DNA of 64,000 bases from CAVPEV01 sp963703555 (GCA_963703555.1 CAVPEV010000047.1:1-64000), one strand, 5' to 3'; counted from the stretch's first letter, positions 20,501-29,115 are shown. The notes: generated from the letters alone by a model not told the origin. Numbers and translations are program-made.

Positions 20501-22042
20501 GACGTCCTCCACCGGGTCACCACCGACCGTGAGCCGTCGTCACGATGGGACGTCCCGGTCCTCGTCGCGGCGCTGCCGAGCGCGCTCACCGCGCTCGCGG
20601 TCGCGGCGGACGGGCCAGATCGCGTGCTGACCTACGTCACGGTGGGCGCTCTCGTCAGCGCGGTCGCCGTGCGGCTGCGACATCGGATCGTTCTCGCCGA
20701 GCTGCTCGGATGGGTCGGCACGGGCCTTGTCCTTCTCGGCGCCGCCTGGGCGGGTTCCGGATGGGTCGCTGTCACCTTCGTGGCCCTCGGTGCCGTGCAC
20801 ACCACCCTGGCGCTGCGAGCTCACGGACAGGTTCGCACCGCGCGGCAGGCCATCGGTGTCGTGGCGGTCGTGCTCGCGTGGGTCGCGGCCCTCGACTGGT
20901 TCGCCTGGTCGACGCAGCGTTCGATCGACGTCACGGCCGTGGCCGCCGGCACGCTCGCGCTGCTCGCCGCCATCGTCACACGGCCCGAACGTGTCCGTGC
21001 GATGAGGCCCTGGGCACGCGTGTGGGGTGGCGCCGGCCTCCTCGTGACGGCCGCGGCAGTCGTGGCGTCGCTGGCCGGCGGAGCCGATGTGGCCCCGAGC
21101 CTGTTGGTCGTGGTCGGCGTCGCGCAGGTGGCGGCGGCGCTCGCGATCGCGGCCGAGCCGCTCCGCGCGCCCGTGCTGCGCGAGGTCGCGGTCCTCGTCG
21201 GGCTCGCTGGTCTCGTGCTGCTCCTCGAGGTCACAGACGCGACCCCCGGCGTGCGCGTGGGGGTGCTCGCCGTCCTCGGTGCCGCGCTGGCGCCGGTCAC
21301 GCTCGCGCTCGCCCAGCGGATGGCCCCGGCCCCACACGGGCAGGTCTGGCAGCGCCCGACCGCCGAGCTCGGTGGTGCGGCTGTCCTCGCGGCGCTGGTC
21401 GTCGGGCTGGGGCAGAGCTCGCCCACCCTCGTCGCGCCTGCCGTCGCGGCAGCCGCTGTACACACCGCTGCAGCGGGTGTCGCATGGCGCTCACTGGGAC
21501 TGCAGGTCCTCTCGCCCGTCCTCGTGTGCGTGGCCTGGTTCCTGGTCGCCACCCAGATCGTCGGCGGTGACACCGCCTGGTACTCGGCGCCGATCGGGCT
21601 GACCCTCCTGGCCATCGTCTCGCTGTGGCGCCATGACCTCCGCAGGCGGGACGAGGTCCTCAACCCGCCGCCGGTCGTCGCGGTCGAGCTGCTGGCCGTC
21701 GCCTTCCTGGTCGGGGCCTGGCTGGTCCAGTCGGTCACGGTCTCGCTGCTCAACGCGCTGGTCGCCGCGGGGCTCGGCCTCGCGGTCGCGGCCTGGGGAG
21801 TGCTGACCAAGGTCCGACGTCGGGTGGCGACGGGTGCCTGCGTCGTTCTGGTTGCCGTCGTGCTGCTCGCGGCCGTGCCGCTCGTCGCGCTGCTGCCCGG
21901 GTGGGCAGGCGCGGGAGTGTGGTTGGTCGTCGCGCTGCTCGGCATCGCGGCGGTGTTCGCCGCGACCCTCCTCGAGCGCGGCCGCACCGCGGTCCGTTGC
22001 GGCTGGCAGCGGATGGGTGCCTCGGATTCGGGCTGGGAGTGA
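17537..22042 (+). CDS. Giant multi-pass membrane protein with N-terminal DUF2510 domain
   Basis: This 1501-residue protein starts with a DUF2510-type motif (PWFADPMGRARYRRWDGRQW) at about residues 8-27, followed by a cytoplasmic region and a Pro/Ala/Ser-rich linker to about residue 175. From there to the end it is almost continuously hydrophobic, with several tens of predicted helices separated by short charged loops. Few recognisable catalytic motifs are present. Layout and length resemble the large SCO7613-type actinobacterial membrane proteins, but this is uncertain. ATG at 17537 is preferred over 17522 because AGGAGG lies 5 nt before it. It appears to be a single gene with no operon partner. 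Confidence 0.75.
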   Translation: MTASPSPWFADPMGRARYRRWDGRQWTTWLSDGITVWEDPRPVRRRLVPADVTGVQFVDEFFLPEAKARGLVGDGLEHELRTVLTELYAEATTLWNPVDGAVPSRPSSWGPAPAAMSPPASAAGAPYAQRPAPSSGPSSQPPGAAFPGGARPAPTTARPVPGAPSPAVRRWRAVREATGSAVALHGLAYLGVLLLFVGVFGLVAFAFGDVTPSMRPVAELASAVVPFLAAWWLRRHDAVVVGRGLEVVGALLLPVLLVTSAVDGFPFPPDPRGAALVVSLVAACLLTAVAYAAWSVRVPTSGLRHAAAPAIWLGAAMATLGAGRPIPTGQDVAVPSAVQAAAMAAALALTVGVARLKPQSLLGRATLTSALPGGVVIAVLVVLTWTSDGWPAGPVAVAGVSLALALRLLEPRIGTLVVDLMGPLWWASVTLALAADLPAAAAGCAGAVGFVLLLEDAGRRGRPGWVLRLPAAGLTIALLTTWAEPAVAAVGLGMATVWAVLRRAHPFPSGGGGFVSVLGAVAPAGAALALGAAHGGVVGLAAATGLVTLATIPARSRVPVLRRSDDDGYWSLWWHCGVVVAGISAALVLVGTSTSGDRWTVASVFAVLAVVSLVGPLGRVSRPWAVSVLGLAAWLVGCDVARASGLVRGLVPAVIALALVAVARRPVAAHLGLAGHTLGLITLALTGAGWGRVGVVALVTAGFALTAALDDRDRSPVGTVLGHWGPWARYLPWSLTAAGVPAVVWTALAAADAVPLRAAWAVAVPAGAAMVYASATRFALPDRLRNVLTWGGFAGALLAVPGAREQWPAIVALAAVTVLPVLLPGERRRPVVVWTAWVAVVPLAGLLLRVSLARFAALAAETQVVIVLVAIGGVLLLGATVVDTARGSWVPRWLPDRPGALAPFAVGSVAVTSGALGSIGAPEPAIGGVLLLVTGGVILATGALLRAGTLGGVAVAVAWIGVMRVAGAQVHDRPWIAVATAWGLAAAADVLHRVTTDREPSSRWDVPVLVAALPSALTALAVAADGPDRVLTYVTVGALVSAVAVRLRHRIVLAELLGWVGTGLVLLGAAWAGSGWVAVTFVALGAVHTTLALRAHGQVRTARQAIGVVAVVLAWVAALDWFAWSTQRSIDVTAVAAGTLALLAAIVTRPERVRAMRPWARVWGGAGLLVTAAAVVASLAGGADVAPSLLVVVGVAQVAAALAIAAEPLRAPVLREVAVLVGLAGLVLLLEVTDATPGVRVGVLAVLGAALAPVTLALAQRMAPAPHGQVWQRPTAELGGAAVLAALVVGLGQSSPTLVAPAVAAAAVHTAAAGVAWRSLGLQVLSPVLVCVAWFLVATQIVGGDTAWYSAPIGLTLLAIVSLWRHDLRRRDEVLNPPPVVAVELLAVAFLVGAWLVQSVTVSLLNALVAAGLGLAVAAWGVLTKVRRRVATGACVVLVAVVLLAAVPLVALLPGWAGAGVWLVVALLGIAAVFAATLLERGRTAVRCGWQRMGASDSGWE

Positions 22043-22103
22043 TCCCGGCGTTCCCGGTGCCTGCCAGGCCGGCCGAGCCCCGGACGGACGCCGGGCCCGC
22101 GCC

Positions 22104-22109
22104 TACGGT
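22104..22109 (+). promoter_or_regulatory. -10 element TACGGT for a leaderless oxidoreductase transcript
   Basis: TACGGT is followed by six bases and the GTG at 22116, the layout also seen upstream of folP, the polymerase gene and others in this window. Confidence 0.45.
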
Positions 22110-22115
22110 GGAGGG

Positions 22116-23093
22116 GTGCTCGCCGCCTACGCCGCCCGCCTGTCCCCCGACGCCCCGCTCACCGCTGTGGAGGTCGGCGAGCGGCCCGAGCCCGAGCAAC
22201 GACCCGGCTGGACGACCGTCGAGGTCCGCGCCGCGGCGCTGAACCACCACGACCTGTGGGCGCTGCGCGGAGTGGGCCTCACCGCCGACCGCCTGCCGAT
22301 GGTGCTGGGCACCGACGCGGCCGGCGTCACTGCCGACGGGCGCGAGGTCGTCGTGCATGCCGTGATCGGTGGACCCGCGGCGCCGACCGGCCAGACCGTC
22401 GCCCCCGACGAGCCGCGCAGCCTGTTGTCCGAGCGGTACCCGGGCACGCTGGCCGAGCGGGTGAGCGTCCCGGCGACCAACCTGCTCGACAAGCCCCCCT
22501 CGGTGTCCTTCGTCGAGGCCGCCTGCCTGCCCACGTCCTGGCTGACGGCCTACCGGATGCTGTTCGTCGCCGGCCGCGTGACCCCGGGACAGCGGGTCCT
22601 CGTGCAGGGCGCCGGCGGCGGGGTCTCCACGGCGGCGCTCGTGCTCGGCGTCACCGCCGGCGTCGAGGTGTGGGTCACCAGTCGGGACGAGGAGCGCGGC
22701 CGTCGGGCCGTCACGCTGGGTGCGGCCGGGGCGCTCCCGCCCGGGGGGCGTCCGGCGGGGCCGGTGGACGTCGTGCTGGAGACCGTGGGCGCAGCCACCT
22801 GGGCGCACTCGGTACGCACCGTCCGGCCGGGCGGCATCATCGTCGTCGCCGGTGCCACCACCGGGGACCCCGCCGCGGCCGGCCTGCGACGTGTCTTCTT
22901 CCAGGAGATCACCGTCGTCGGGGTCACCATGGGGTCGCGCGACGATCTTGCACACCTGTTGGCCATGCTCGACCGCACCGGGGCCCGGCCGCTCGTGGAC
23001 TCCACCTACCCGCTGTCCCGCGCCCACGACGCCCTTGCGCGGCTGGAGTCGGGGGCACAGTTCGGCAAGATCGTCCTGGCGGCCGGGACCTGA
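22116..23093 (+). CDS. Zinc-type alcohol dehydrogenase / quinone oxidoreductase-like protein (MDR superfamily)
   Basis: This 325-residue member of the medium-chain dehydrogenase/reductase superfamily has an N-terminal GroES-like region (VEVRAAALNHHDLWALRGVG, VLGTDAAGV). The NAD(P)-binding segment is VLVQGAGGGVSTAALVLG. The structural-zinc cysteine cluster of true zinc ADHs is absent, so a quinone oxidoreductase-like or enoyl reductase-like role is more likely. The substrate is unknown. It is followed after 29 nt by an alpha/beta hydrolase on the same strand and probably shares its transcript. Confidence 0.88.
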   Translation: MLAAYAARLSPDAPLTAVEVGERPEPEQRPGWTTVEVRAAALNHHDLWALRGVGLTADRLPMVLGTDAAGVTADGREVVVHAVIGGPAAPTGQTVAPDEPRSLLSERYPGTLAERVSVPATNLLDKPPSVSFVEAACLPTSWLTAYRMLFVAGRVTPGQRVLVQGAGGGVSTAALVLGVTAGVEVWVTSRDEERGRRAVTLGAAGALPPGGRPAGPVDVVLETVGAATWAHSVRTVRPGGIIVVAGATTGDPAAAGLRRVFFQEITVVGVTMGSRDDLAHLLAMLDRTGARPLVDSTYPLSRAHDALARLESGAQFGKIVLAAGT

Positions 23094-23122
23094 CCGGCGA
23101 CGCGCACGGAACGGGAGGTGAC

Positions 23123-24091
23123 ATGCCTGGCCCGTGGCAGCCGGACGTTCTCGGCGAGCCCTTCCAGGTCCGCACCCTGCCCCTGGCCGACGACGACGAG
23201 GGGCCCGTCGTCGCGAGCCTGGTCCGGTACGCGCCCGCGTCCAGCGAGCCGGTGCGGACGACGAGGGTCGTGCTGTACCTGCACGGCTGGTCGGACTACT
23301 TCTTCCAGACCGGGCTGGCGGAGTTCTGGCACCGTCAGGGAGCCGCCTTCTACGCCTTGGACCTGCGCAAGTACGGGCGCAGCCTGCGGGAGCACCAGAC
23401 CCCGGGATACGTCGAGGACCTCGCCACCTACGACGAGGACATCGCCGCAGCGCTGGACGTCGTGCGCGACGAGCACGGCGCGCGGGCGCGCATCCTGCTG
23501 TCCGGGCACTCGACCGGCGGCCCGATCGCCGTGCTGTGGGCGGAGCGGCACCCGGGCGGACTCAGCGGGCTGGTGCTCAACAGCCCCTGGCTGGAGCTGC
23601 AGGGATCCGCGGTGCTGCGCCATATCAGCGCACCGGCCATCCACCAGCTCGCCCGGTTCCAGCCCAAGGCCGCGCTGCCGAACATCGACCCGGGGTTCAC
23701 CCGCCGCATCCTGCACGTGTCGGAGGGTGGCGAGTGGACCTATGACGAGCGCTGGCACCCCACACCGTCGTTCCCGGTCCGGGCCGGGTGGCTGCGGGCC
23801 GTCATCGACGGGCACGCCCAGGTGGCCCGCGGCCTGTCCATCGCCGCGCCGACGCTCGTGCTCGCCTCGGCCCGCTCCCTCATCAGCCTGCGATGGAGCG
23901 AGGCGATGCGCCGGGCGGACACCGTGCTCGACGTGGAGCCCCTGGTGCGCCGGGCGGTCCAGCTGGGCCCGGTGGTCACGGTGGTACGGATCGCCGACGG
24001 CCTGCACGACCTGAGCCTGTCCGCCCCGCCGGTCCGCGCGCGGTTCTACGCGGAGATCACCCGGTGGCTGGCCGGCTACGGCTGGGGCTGA
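23123..24091 (+). CDS. Alpha/beta hydrolase (serine aminopeptidase S33 / lysophospholipase-like)
   Basis: This 322-residue hydrolase has VVLYLHGWSDYFFQTGLAEF (oxyanion region), YALDLRKYGRS, the nucleophile elbow LSGHSTGGPIA and a late GLHDLSLS segment with the likely catalytic His. The pattern matches monoacylglycerol lipase-like S33 hydrolases. GGGAGGTGAC precedes the ATG. Its last 16 nt overlap the end of the convergent RAMA-domain gene. Confidence 0.88.
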   Translation: MPGPWQPDVLGEPFQVRTLPLADDDEGPVVASLVRYAPASSEPVRTTRVVLYLHGWSDYFFQTGLAEFWHRQGAAFYALDLRKYGRSLREHQTPGYVEDLATYDEDIAAALDVVRDEHGARARILLSGHSTGGPIAVLWAERHPGGLSGLVLNSPWLELQGSAVLRHISAPAIHQLARFQPKAALPNIDPGFTRRILHVSEGGEWTYDERWHPTPSFPVRAGWLRAVIDGHAQVARGLSIAAPTLVLASARSLISLRWSEAMRRADTVLDVEPLVRRAVQLGPVVTVVRIADGLHDLSLSAPPVRARFYAEITRWLAGYGWG

Positions 24092-25278
24092 CCGGGCGCG
24101 GAGCGGGCAGGTGCCCCCGGCGCCGGGCTCCACTCGCCCGCACCACGGCCGGTCGCCTCGGCCAGCGTAGGACCGTCCGCACCGATCCGCCAGGAGCGCC
24201 AGCCGTCCACCCGGCCGCCGGCGAGGACCCCGGAGGCCACCGCTGCCGCCCTGTCCGGGTCGGCGTGGACGGACCCGTCGGGCAGCGTCAGCAGGCCGTC
24301 CGCGTGCAGGGTCGCCACCAGCCGCTGCCCGCGTCGCAGCCGTACCCAGACGAGCTCGGTCGCCACGCCGCGGTGGCGACCCAGTGCCGCGAGGGCCGGG
24401 TCGGGCGCGAGACCGTCCCGGCTCGCCGGCGCACCGACGGCCGGCGCTGCCGGCCCAGGGAGCACGGTAGCGGTCGGCACGGCACGGGTCGGGGTGGCGT
24501 GGCGACCCGGTGGCGGATCGCGGTCCTCCGGACGCAGCACCGACCGCCCGTTCGGGACGGAATCGCGGTCCTCCGGGCGCAGCGCCGACCGCCCGTTCGG
24601 GACGGAATCGCGGTCCTCCGGACGCACGGCGGCGCGTCCTGCGGGGAGGTGGGCCTGGGGTTCGGCGAACGCATCGCTGGCGACCAGGCTCGAACGGGCC
24701 TCGACGGCGCGCCGGTGCGACCGGGACGTCGGGTACGGGGACACGTCGACGTACCGGCGTCCGTCGGGTCCGTCGAGCACACCGACCTCGAGCAGCTCGA
24801 TGCCCGGCCGGCCGGTCCCCAGGAAGGTGATCGCGTCGACGACGGCCTCGTCGACCTCGGCGCAGACCAGCACCAACCGCACGTCAGCGGTGCTCGCCGC
24901 GGCCGCGGCGAGCGGCACCTCGGACCGGTAGGCCGCGAGGTCGGCCTCGAACCGGTCGGGACCGCGGTGGTAGAGCCGGGACAGGTCGGCCCGGCTCAGC
25001 CGGCCGGCGGCGCCGGCGTGGCCCAGGGCAGTCACCAGGCCGCGCGCATCGAGCGTCCGGACGACGTCGACCACGACGGGTCGCACCGCTGCGTCCAGCG
25101 CGAGCAGATGCGGCTCGGTACCGGCCCCGCGCGGTCGTACCGGGAAGAGCTGCTCCCCGAGCAGGCTGGTCAGGTGATCGGCGACGAGCGCCGGGGCGTC
25201 GGCGGCGAAGGCTGCGTCCGCGGGCGCGAGCGGTTCGGCCAGGTGGCCGTGCCCGTTGGCCAGCTCGAACAGCGGCAT
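24076..25278 (-). CDS. RAMA-domain protein with nuclease-like N-terminal region
   Basis: This 400-residue protein has an N-terminal alpha/beta region (MPLFELANGHGHLAEP to about 200) with DAAVRPVVVDVVRTLDARGL and LVLVCAEVDEAVVDAITFLG, reminiscent of endonuclease-like folds, but no catalytic set can be assigned. A low-complexity middle carries a 15-residue tandem repeat (RPEDRDSVPNGRSAL). The C-terminal part (LRRGQRLVATLHADGLLTLP, AAAVASGVLAGGRVDGWRSW) matches the RAMA domain found with restriction and modification enzymes. ATG at 25278 has GAGGAGGGG upstream. Function unknown, possibly nucleic-acid binding. Confidence 0.7.
   Translation of the reverse strand: MPLFELANGHGHLAEPLAPADAAFAADAPALVADHLTSLLGEQLFPVRPRGAGTEPHLLALDAAVRPVVVDVVRTLDARGLVTALGHAGAAGRLSRADLSRLYHRGPDRFEADLAAYRSEVPLAAAAASTADVRLVLVCAEVDEAVVDAITFLGTGRPGIELLEVGVLDGPDGRRYVDVSPYPTSRSHRRAVEARSSLVASDAFAEPQAHLPAGRAAVRPEDRDSVPNGRSALRPEDRDSVPNGRSVLRPEDRDPPPGRHATPTRAVPTATVLPGPAAPAVGAPASRDGLAPDPALAALGRHRGVATELVWVRLRRGQRLVATLHADGLLTLPDGSVHADPDRAAAVASGVLAGGRVDGWRSWRIGADGPTLAEATGRGAGEWSPAPGAPARSAPGQPQP
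24521..24625. repeat. 45-bp in-frame tandem repeat inside the RAMA-domain gene
   Basis: Two near-identical 45-bp units (24521-24565 and 24566-24610, differing at a few bases) and a partial third encode 15-residue repeats in the linker between the two domains. The near-identity at DNA level suggests recent slippage or unequal exchange. Confidence 0.85.
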
Positions 25279-25467
25279 CGGCCCCTCCTCCCCGTCCGCA
25301 CGGAGCGCGCCAGTCCCGGACGCCACCACCGGCTCGCAGGCATGCCGATGCCCCGGTCGGCCGGTGCGGCGGCCCACCCCGGTCGCCGCACCGGGGTCAG
25401 TCTTCCATGCCGCCCGCACCGCTCGGGCCCGGGCCCGCGCGCCGGCGGGACGGCCGCCCCGCGGCCG

Positions 25468-25764
25468 TCAGGACTGCGCGAGCCGGGACTCCAGGCGCTC
25501 GACCTTCCCGGTGATCTCCCCGGTCCGTCCGGGCCGGATGTCCGCCTTCAGCACCAGGCTCACCCGGTGACCGTGCCGACCCACTGCCTCGGTCGCCCGC
25601 CGGACCACGTCCATCACCTCGTCCCACTCCCCCTCGACGGTGGTGAACATCGCGTCGGTACGGTTCGGCAGGCCCGACGCGCGGACGACGGCGACCGCAT
25701 CGGCGACGGCATCCACCACCGACTCACCCGCACCGACCGGGGACACGGAAAAGGCGACCAGCAT
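25468..25764 (-). CDS. Thiamine-binding protein (MTH1187/YkoF-like, DUF77)
   Basis: This 98-residue protein matches the small MTH1187-type family of ferredoxin-like folds that bind thiamine or its pyrimidine moiety. It opens MLVAFSVSPVGAGESVVDAV and has the typical SGLPNRTDAMFTTVEGEWDE and GHRVSLVLKADIRPGRTGEI segments. The role in cells is mostly inferred from structure. ATG at 25764 matches the family start. Longer upstream codons run into the divergent sucrose phosphorylase region. Confidence 0.88.
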   Translation of the reverse strand: MLVAFSVSPVGAGESVVDAVADAVAVVRASGLPNRTDAMFTTVEGEWDEVMDVVRRATEAVGRHGHRVSLVLKADIRPGRTGEITGKVERLESRLAQS

Positions 25765-25870
25765 GACCCCAGCCTCGTCCCGATCCAGGGCCGCTGTCCA
25801 CGCGACGTCCGGCCGGCTGACCGGCTGGGTAGCATGCCTGCTCGACCTCGACGACGAAGGGAACGCCCCG

Positions 25871-27376
25871 GTGCGCAACCAGGTGCAGCTCATCGCCTAC
25901 GCCGACCGCCTCGGCGGTGACCTGCCCGGGCTCGCGGCGATCCTGCGCGGCCCGCTCGCCGGTGCGTTCGGCGGGGTCCACGTGCTGCCGTTCTTCACCC
26001 CGTTCGACGGCGCGGACGCCGGCTTCGACCCGGTCGACCACACCCAGGTCGACCCGCGGCTGGGCACCTGGGACGACCTGCGCGAGCTGGCGTCCACCCA
26101 CGACACGGTGGCGGACCTCATCGTCAACCACGTCTCCGCCGAGTCGGCCGCGTTCGCCGACGTGCGCGCCCGCGGTGCCGGCTCGCCGTGGTACCCGATG
26201 TTCCTCACCCTGTCCACGGTGTTCCCGGACGGGGTGACCGAGGCGGACCTGGCCCGGATCTACCGTCCGCGACCCGGCCTGCCGTTCACCCCGGTCCGGC
26301 TGGGCGGCCGACTGCGCTACGTGTGGACCACGTTCACCGCCCAGCAGGTCGACATCGACGTGCACTCCGAGCCCGGCCGGGCCTACCTGGCGTCGATCCT
26401 CGACGCCGTCGCCGGGGCCGGCGTGTCGCTGGTCCGGCTGGACGCCGTGGGCTACGCGGTCAAGACCCCCGGGACCAGCTGCTTCATGACGCCGGAGACC
26501 ATCGCCTTCATCCGTCAGTTCACCGAGCAGGCGCGCGGGCGCGGCGTGGACGTGCTCGTCGAGGTGCACTCCCACTTCCAGCGCCAGATGGAGATCGCCG
26601 GCGCGGTGGACCTCGTCTACGACTTCGCACTGCCCCCGCTGGTGCTGCACGCCCTGTACACCGGCGACGGATCGGTGCTCGCCCGCTGGCTGCGGATGCG
26701 TCCGCGCAACGCCGTCACCGTGCTGGACACCCACGACGGGATCGGCGTGATCGACGTCGGCCCGGAGCGCTCCGAAGACCCTGACGTGCCGGACCGCCCC
26801 GGCCTGCTCGATGCGGACCAGCTCGACGCCCTCGTCCGCGGCATCCACGCCCGTGCCGGGGGCGCGAGCGAGCAGGCGACCGGCGCGGCCGCGTCCAACC
26901 TGGACCTCTACCAGGTGAACTCGACCTTCTACGACGCCGTCGGCGCCGACGACCAGCGCTACCTGGCGGCCCGGGCCATCCAGCTGTTCACCCCGGGCAT
27001 CCCGCAGGTCTACTACGTGGGCGCACTCGCCGGGCACAACGACCTGGACCTGCTGGCCCGCACCGGCGTCGGACGCGAGATCAACCGCCACCGCTACACC
27101 GCCGAGGAGGTCGACGCCGCCCTGGCCCGGCCGGTCGTCCGGGCGCTGCTCGCGCTGTGCCGGTTCCGCAACACGCTGCCCGCCTTCGACGACGACGTCG
27201 ACGTCACGCTCGACGGACCCCGGCTCACCATGGTGCGCCGGGGACGTGCGGAGCGGGCCGTCGCCACGCTGGCCGTCCACCTGGCCACCGGAGCGGCCAG
27301 CGTCACCTGGTCGGACGAGGGCGGGCAGCACCGCACCGACGACCTGTTGAGCGACCCGCCGGTGGTCACGCAGTAG
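25871..27376 (+). CDS. Sucrose phosphorylase (GH13_18)
   Basis: This 501-residue enzyme reversibly phosphorolyses sucrose, or a related glucoside, to alpha-glucose 1-phosphate. The GH13 catalytic set is complete: nucleophile Asp191 in LVRLDAVGYAVK, acid/base Glu231 in DVLVEVHSHF, and stabiliser Asp289 in VLDTHDGIGVIDV. These positions are each one less than in the Bifidobacterium adolescentis enzyme. The start VRNQVQLIAYADRLGG is the family N-terminus, so GTG at 25871 is chosen. Related GH13_18 members act on glucosylglycerate or sucrose 6-phosphate, so the exact substrate is not settled. No transporter is adjacent. Confidence 0.92.
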   Translation: MRNQVQLIAYADRLGGDLPGLAAILRGPLAGAFGGVHVLPFFTPFDGADAGFDPVDHTQVDPRLGTWDDLRELASTHDTVADLIVNHVSAESAAFADVRARGAGSPWYPMFLTLSTVFPDGVTEADLARIYRPRPGLPFTPVRLGGRLRYVWTTFTAQQVDIDVHSEPGRAYLASILDAVAGAGVSLVRLDAVGYAVKTPGTSCFMTPETIAFIRQFTEQARGRGVDVLVEVHSHFQRQMEIAGAVDLVYDFALPPLVLHALYTGDGSVLARWLRMRPRNAVTVLDTHDGIGVIDVGPERSEDPDVPDRPGLLDADQLDALVRGIHARAGGASEQATGAAASNLDLYQVNSTFYDAVGADDQRYLAARAIQLFTPGIPQVYYVGALAGHNDLDLLARTGVGREINRHRYTAEEVDAALARPVVRALLALCRFRNTLPAFDDDVDVTLDGPRLTMVRRGRAERAVATLAVHLATGAASVTWSDEGGQHRTDDLLSDPPVVTQ

Positions 27377-27409
27377 CGTCCGCCCGCCGCGAGCGACAGC
27401 GTCCGCCCG

Positions 27410-27442
27410 CCCGCCGCGAGCGACCCTGCGCTCCGCGGCGGG
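27410..27442. terminator. Bidirectional GC-rich hairpin between convergent genes
   Basis: CCCGCCGCGAGCG (27410-27422) pairs with CGCTCCGCGGCGGG (27429-27442) with one bulged base and a 6-nt loop. It lies between the sucrose phosphorylase stop and the end of the convergent S53 peptidase gene. There is no T-run, as often in high-GC actinobacteria. Confidence 0.5.
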
Positions 27443-27477
27443 TGCGCCTCCGCCCCGTGTCGAGCGACCCGGCCCCG

Positions 27478-29034
27478 CTACGGCGCCGACACGAGAGCCG
27501 ACACGTAGTCGGGCCCCGTGGGCACACCCCATCCGTTCGCGAGGTCGTACCCCGTCGTGGTCCGATATCCGGGCACCGGGTCCGGGGTCAGCACTCCGTC
27601 GGCTCCGATGTCCCACACCCTGTTGCTGTCCAGGTGCCCGCTGGGGGTGGTGCCGTACGTCAGCGGGACCACGTCGGAGAACGCCGAGCCCCGTGGGAAC
27701 GCGCTGGAGTAGACCACCGGGTTCAGGTTGCCGAGCGGCGCCCTGCCCGCAGCGGCCCGACCCTGGTTCGCGAGCGCCGTGAGCGCGGCGACCTGGGGCG
27801 AGGACGCCGATGTCCCGCCGTACACGTGCCAGCCCACCCTGCTCACACCCGGGAAGAACGACGTGTAGACGAGCACGCCGCCGTTGACGGACGAGTTCCA
27901 CGACAGGTCCGGTACGCCGCGATGGTCGCCCACCACTCCCGACACCGGATCCTGATAGCCGGGACGCTCGTAGACCGTCGACAGACCGCCGCCCGTGACC
28001 ATGCCCGCCCATCCCTCGTTGTCCACCGGCTCGGTGCTGCCGCCGGGGCTCCACGCGAAGTAGTCGGGGTTCAGGGAGCCGTCGTCGAGGTACGGCTTGT
28101 CGCTCGTGGGCGCCCACGTCCAGCCGTACTGCAGTTGCGTGCCGCCCACCGAGGTCACAGAGGGGGACACGTTCGGGTAGGAGACCTGCGGATCCGGGCT
28201 GGTCGCGGTCTGGCGGTGGGCCCGGGTGACGCCTACCGAGCCGGAGTCACCCGACGACGCGAAGAAGGTGTCACCCTTGGCGTTGCCCCGGGCGAACGTC
28301 GCGTCGAACCGGCCGAACTGCGTGCGTGCCGCCGCCGGGCTGGCGAACGCGGACTCGTCGGTGCCGAACGACATCGAGAAGACCGTGCCCGCCGGGAAGC
28401 GCCGGACCGCCTGGTCGATCGCGTTCATCATGTTCGGCAGGCCGGGAACCCCCTGGGTCTCCGCCGGTGGCACCGCGACCAGCACGATGTGCGCGGCCGG
28501 GGCGAGGGCGTAGGCCCACTCGACGTCCAGGGCTGCCTCCCCGGCCCAGCCCGCCGCGGCGGCCGGCCCGGACTGCGACTGACCGTTCCCGTTCACCGTG
28601 TCGGTCGGGAACCCCGGCTGTCCCTGCGGGAACCACTGCTCGAAGCTGGGCGTCGGGCCCCCGAACGCGGACGCGAAGGTCTGCAGGTCCGCCCCGGCGG
28701 TCGGGCTCCCGTAGGCGTCCACCAGCACGATCGTCTGGGCCGAACCCTCGCTGCTCGTCGGGCTCAACGCCGGCAGCCCGTGCGCCGCCCGGACCTGGTC
28801 GGGCCCGTAGCAGTGGTAGTACGCGTAGGTCTTCACCGGTGCCGGTGACACACAGGCCGGCGCAGCCCCCGGTGCCGCCGGAGCGGCCGGGATGTCCGGG
28901 GCCTCGGCCGCGAACGGGACGACCGCGGGGCCGGCGGCCGCAGCGGCCGCCACCGACGGGACAGCCAGCGGGGCTGCCGCGACGGCCGCGAGGGCCATCG
29001 CCATGCCGACGCCAGCAGAACAGGCTCTGCGCAT
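27478..29034 (-). CDS. Secreted S53 (sedolisin/kumamolisin-type) serine-carboxyl peptidase
   Basis: This 518-residue protein has a signal peptide (about residues 1-33) and the full sedolisin catalytic set: Glu166 and Asp170 in GEAALDVEW, Asp263 in SSGDSGSVG and Ser409 in YGGTSASSP. The C-terminal calcium-site pattern TGYDLANGWGVPTG is present. The usual long S53 propeptide is very short here, with the peptidase domain beginning close to the signal peptide. Two Cys (71 and 85 region) may form a disulfide. It probably acts outside the cell on proteins, often at acid pH in this family. GAGGAG lies 5 nt before the ATG. Confidence 0.92.
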   Translation of the reverse strand: MRRACSAGVGMAMALAAVAAAPLAVPSVAAAAAAGPAVVPFAAEAPDIPAAPAAPGAAPACVSPAPVKTYAYYHCYGPDQVRAAHGLPALSPTSSEGSAQTIVLVDAYGSPTAGADLQTFASAFGGPTPSFEQWFPQGQPGFPTDTVNGNGQSQSGPAAAAGWAGEAALDVEWAYALAPAAHIVLVAVPPAETQGVPGLPNMMNAIDQAVRRFPAGTVFSMSFGTDESAFASPAAARTQFGRFDATFARGNAKGDTFFASSGDSGSVGVTRAHRQTATSPDPQVSYPNVSPSVTSVGGTQLQYGWTWAPTSDKPYLDDGSLNPDYFAWSPGGSTEPVDNEGWAGMVTGGGLSTVYERPGYQDPVSGVVGDHRGVPDLSWNSSVNGGVLVYTSFFPGVSRVGWHVYGGTSASSPQVAALTALANQGRAAAGRAPLGNLNPVVYSSAFPRGSAFSDVVPLTYGTTPSGHLDSNRVWDIGADGVLTPDPVPGYRTTTGYDLANGWGVPTGPDYVSALVSAP

Positions 29035-29115
29035 GAGCACTCCTCGGTCGACGTCGTCCACGCAGCGGTTCGCCGCGGTCCCACAGCAACGGGGTGAGGA
29101 GCCCATCGCACCGCG

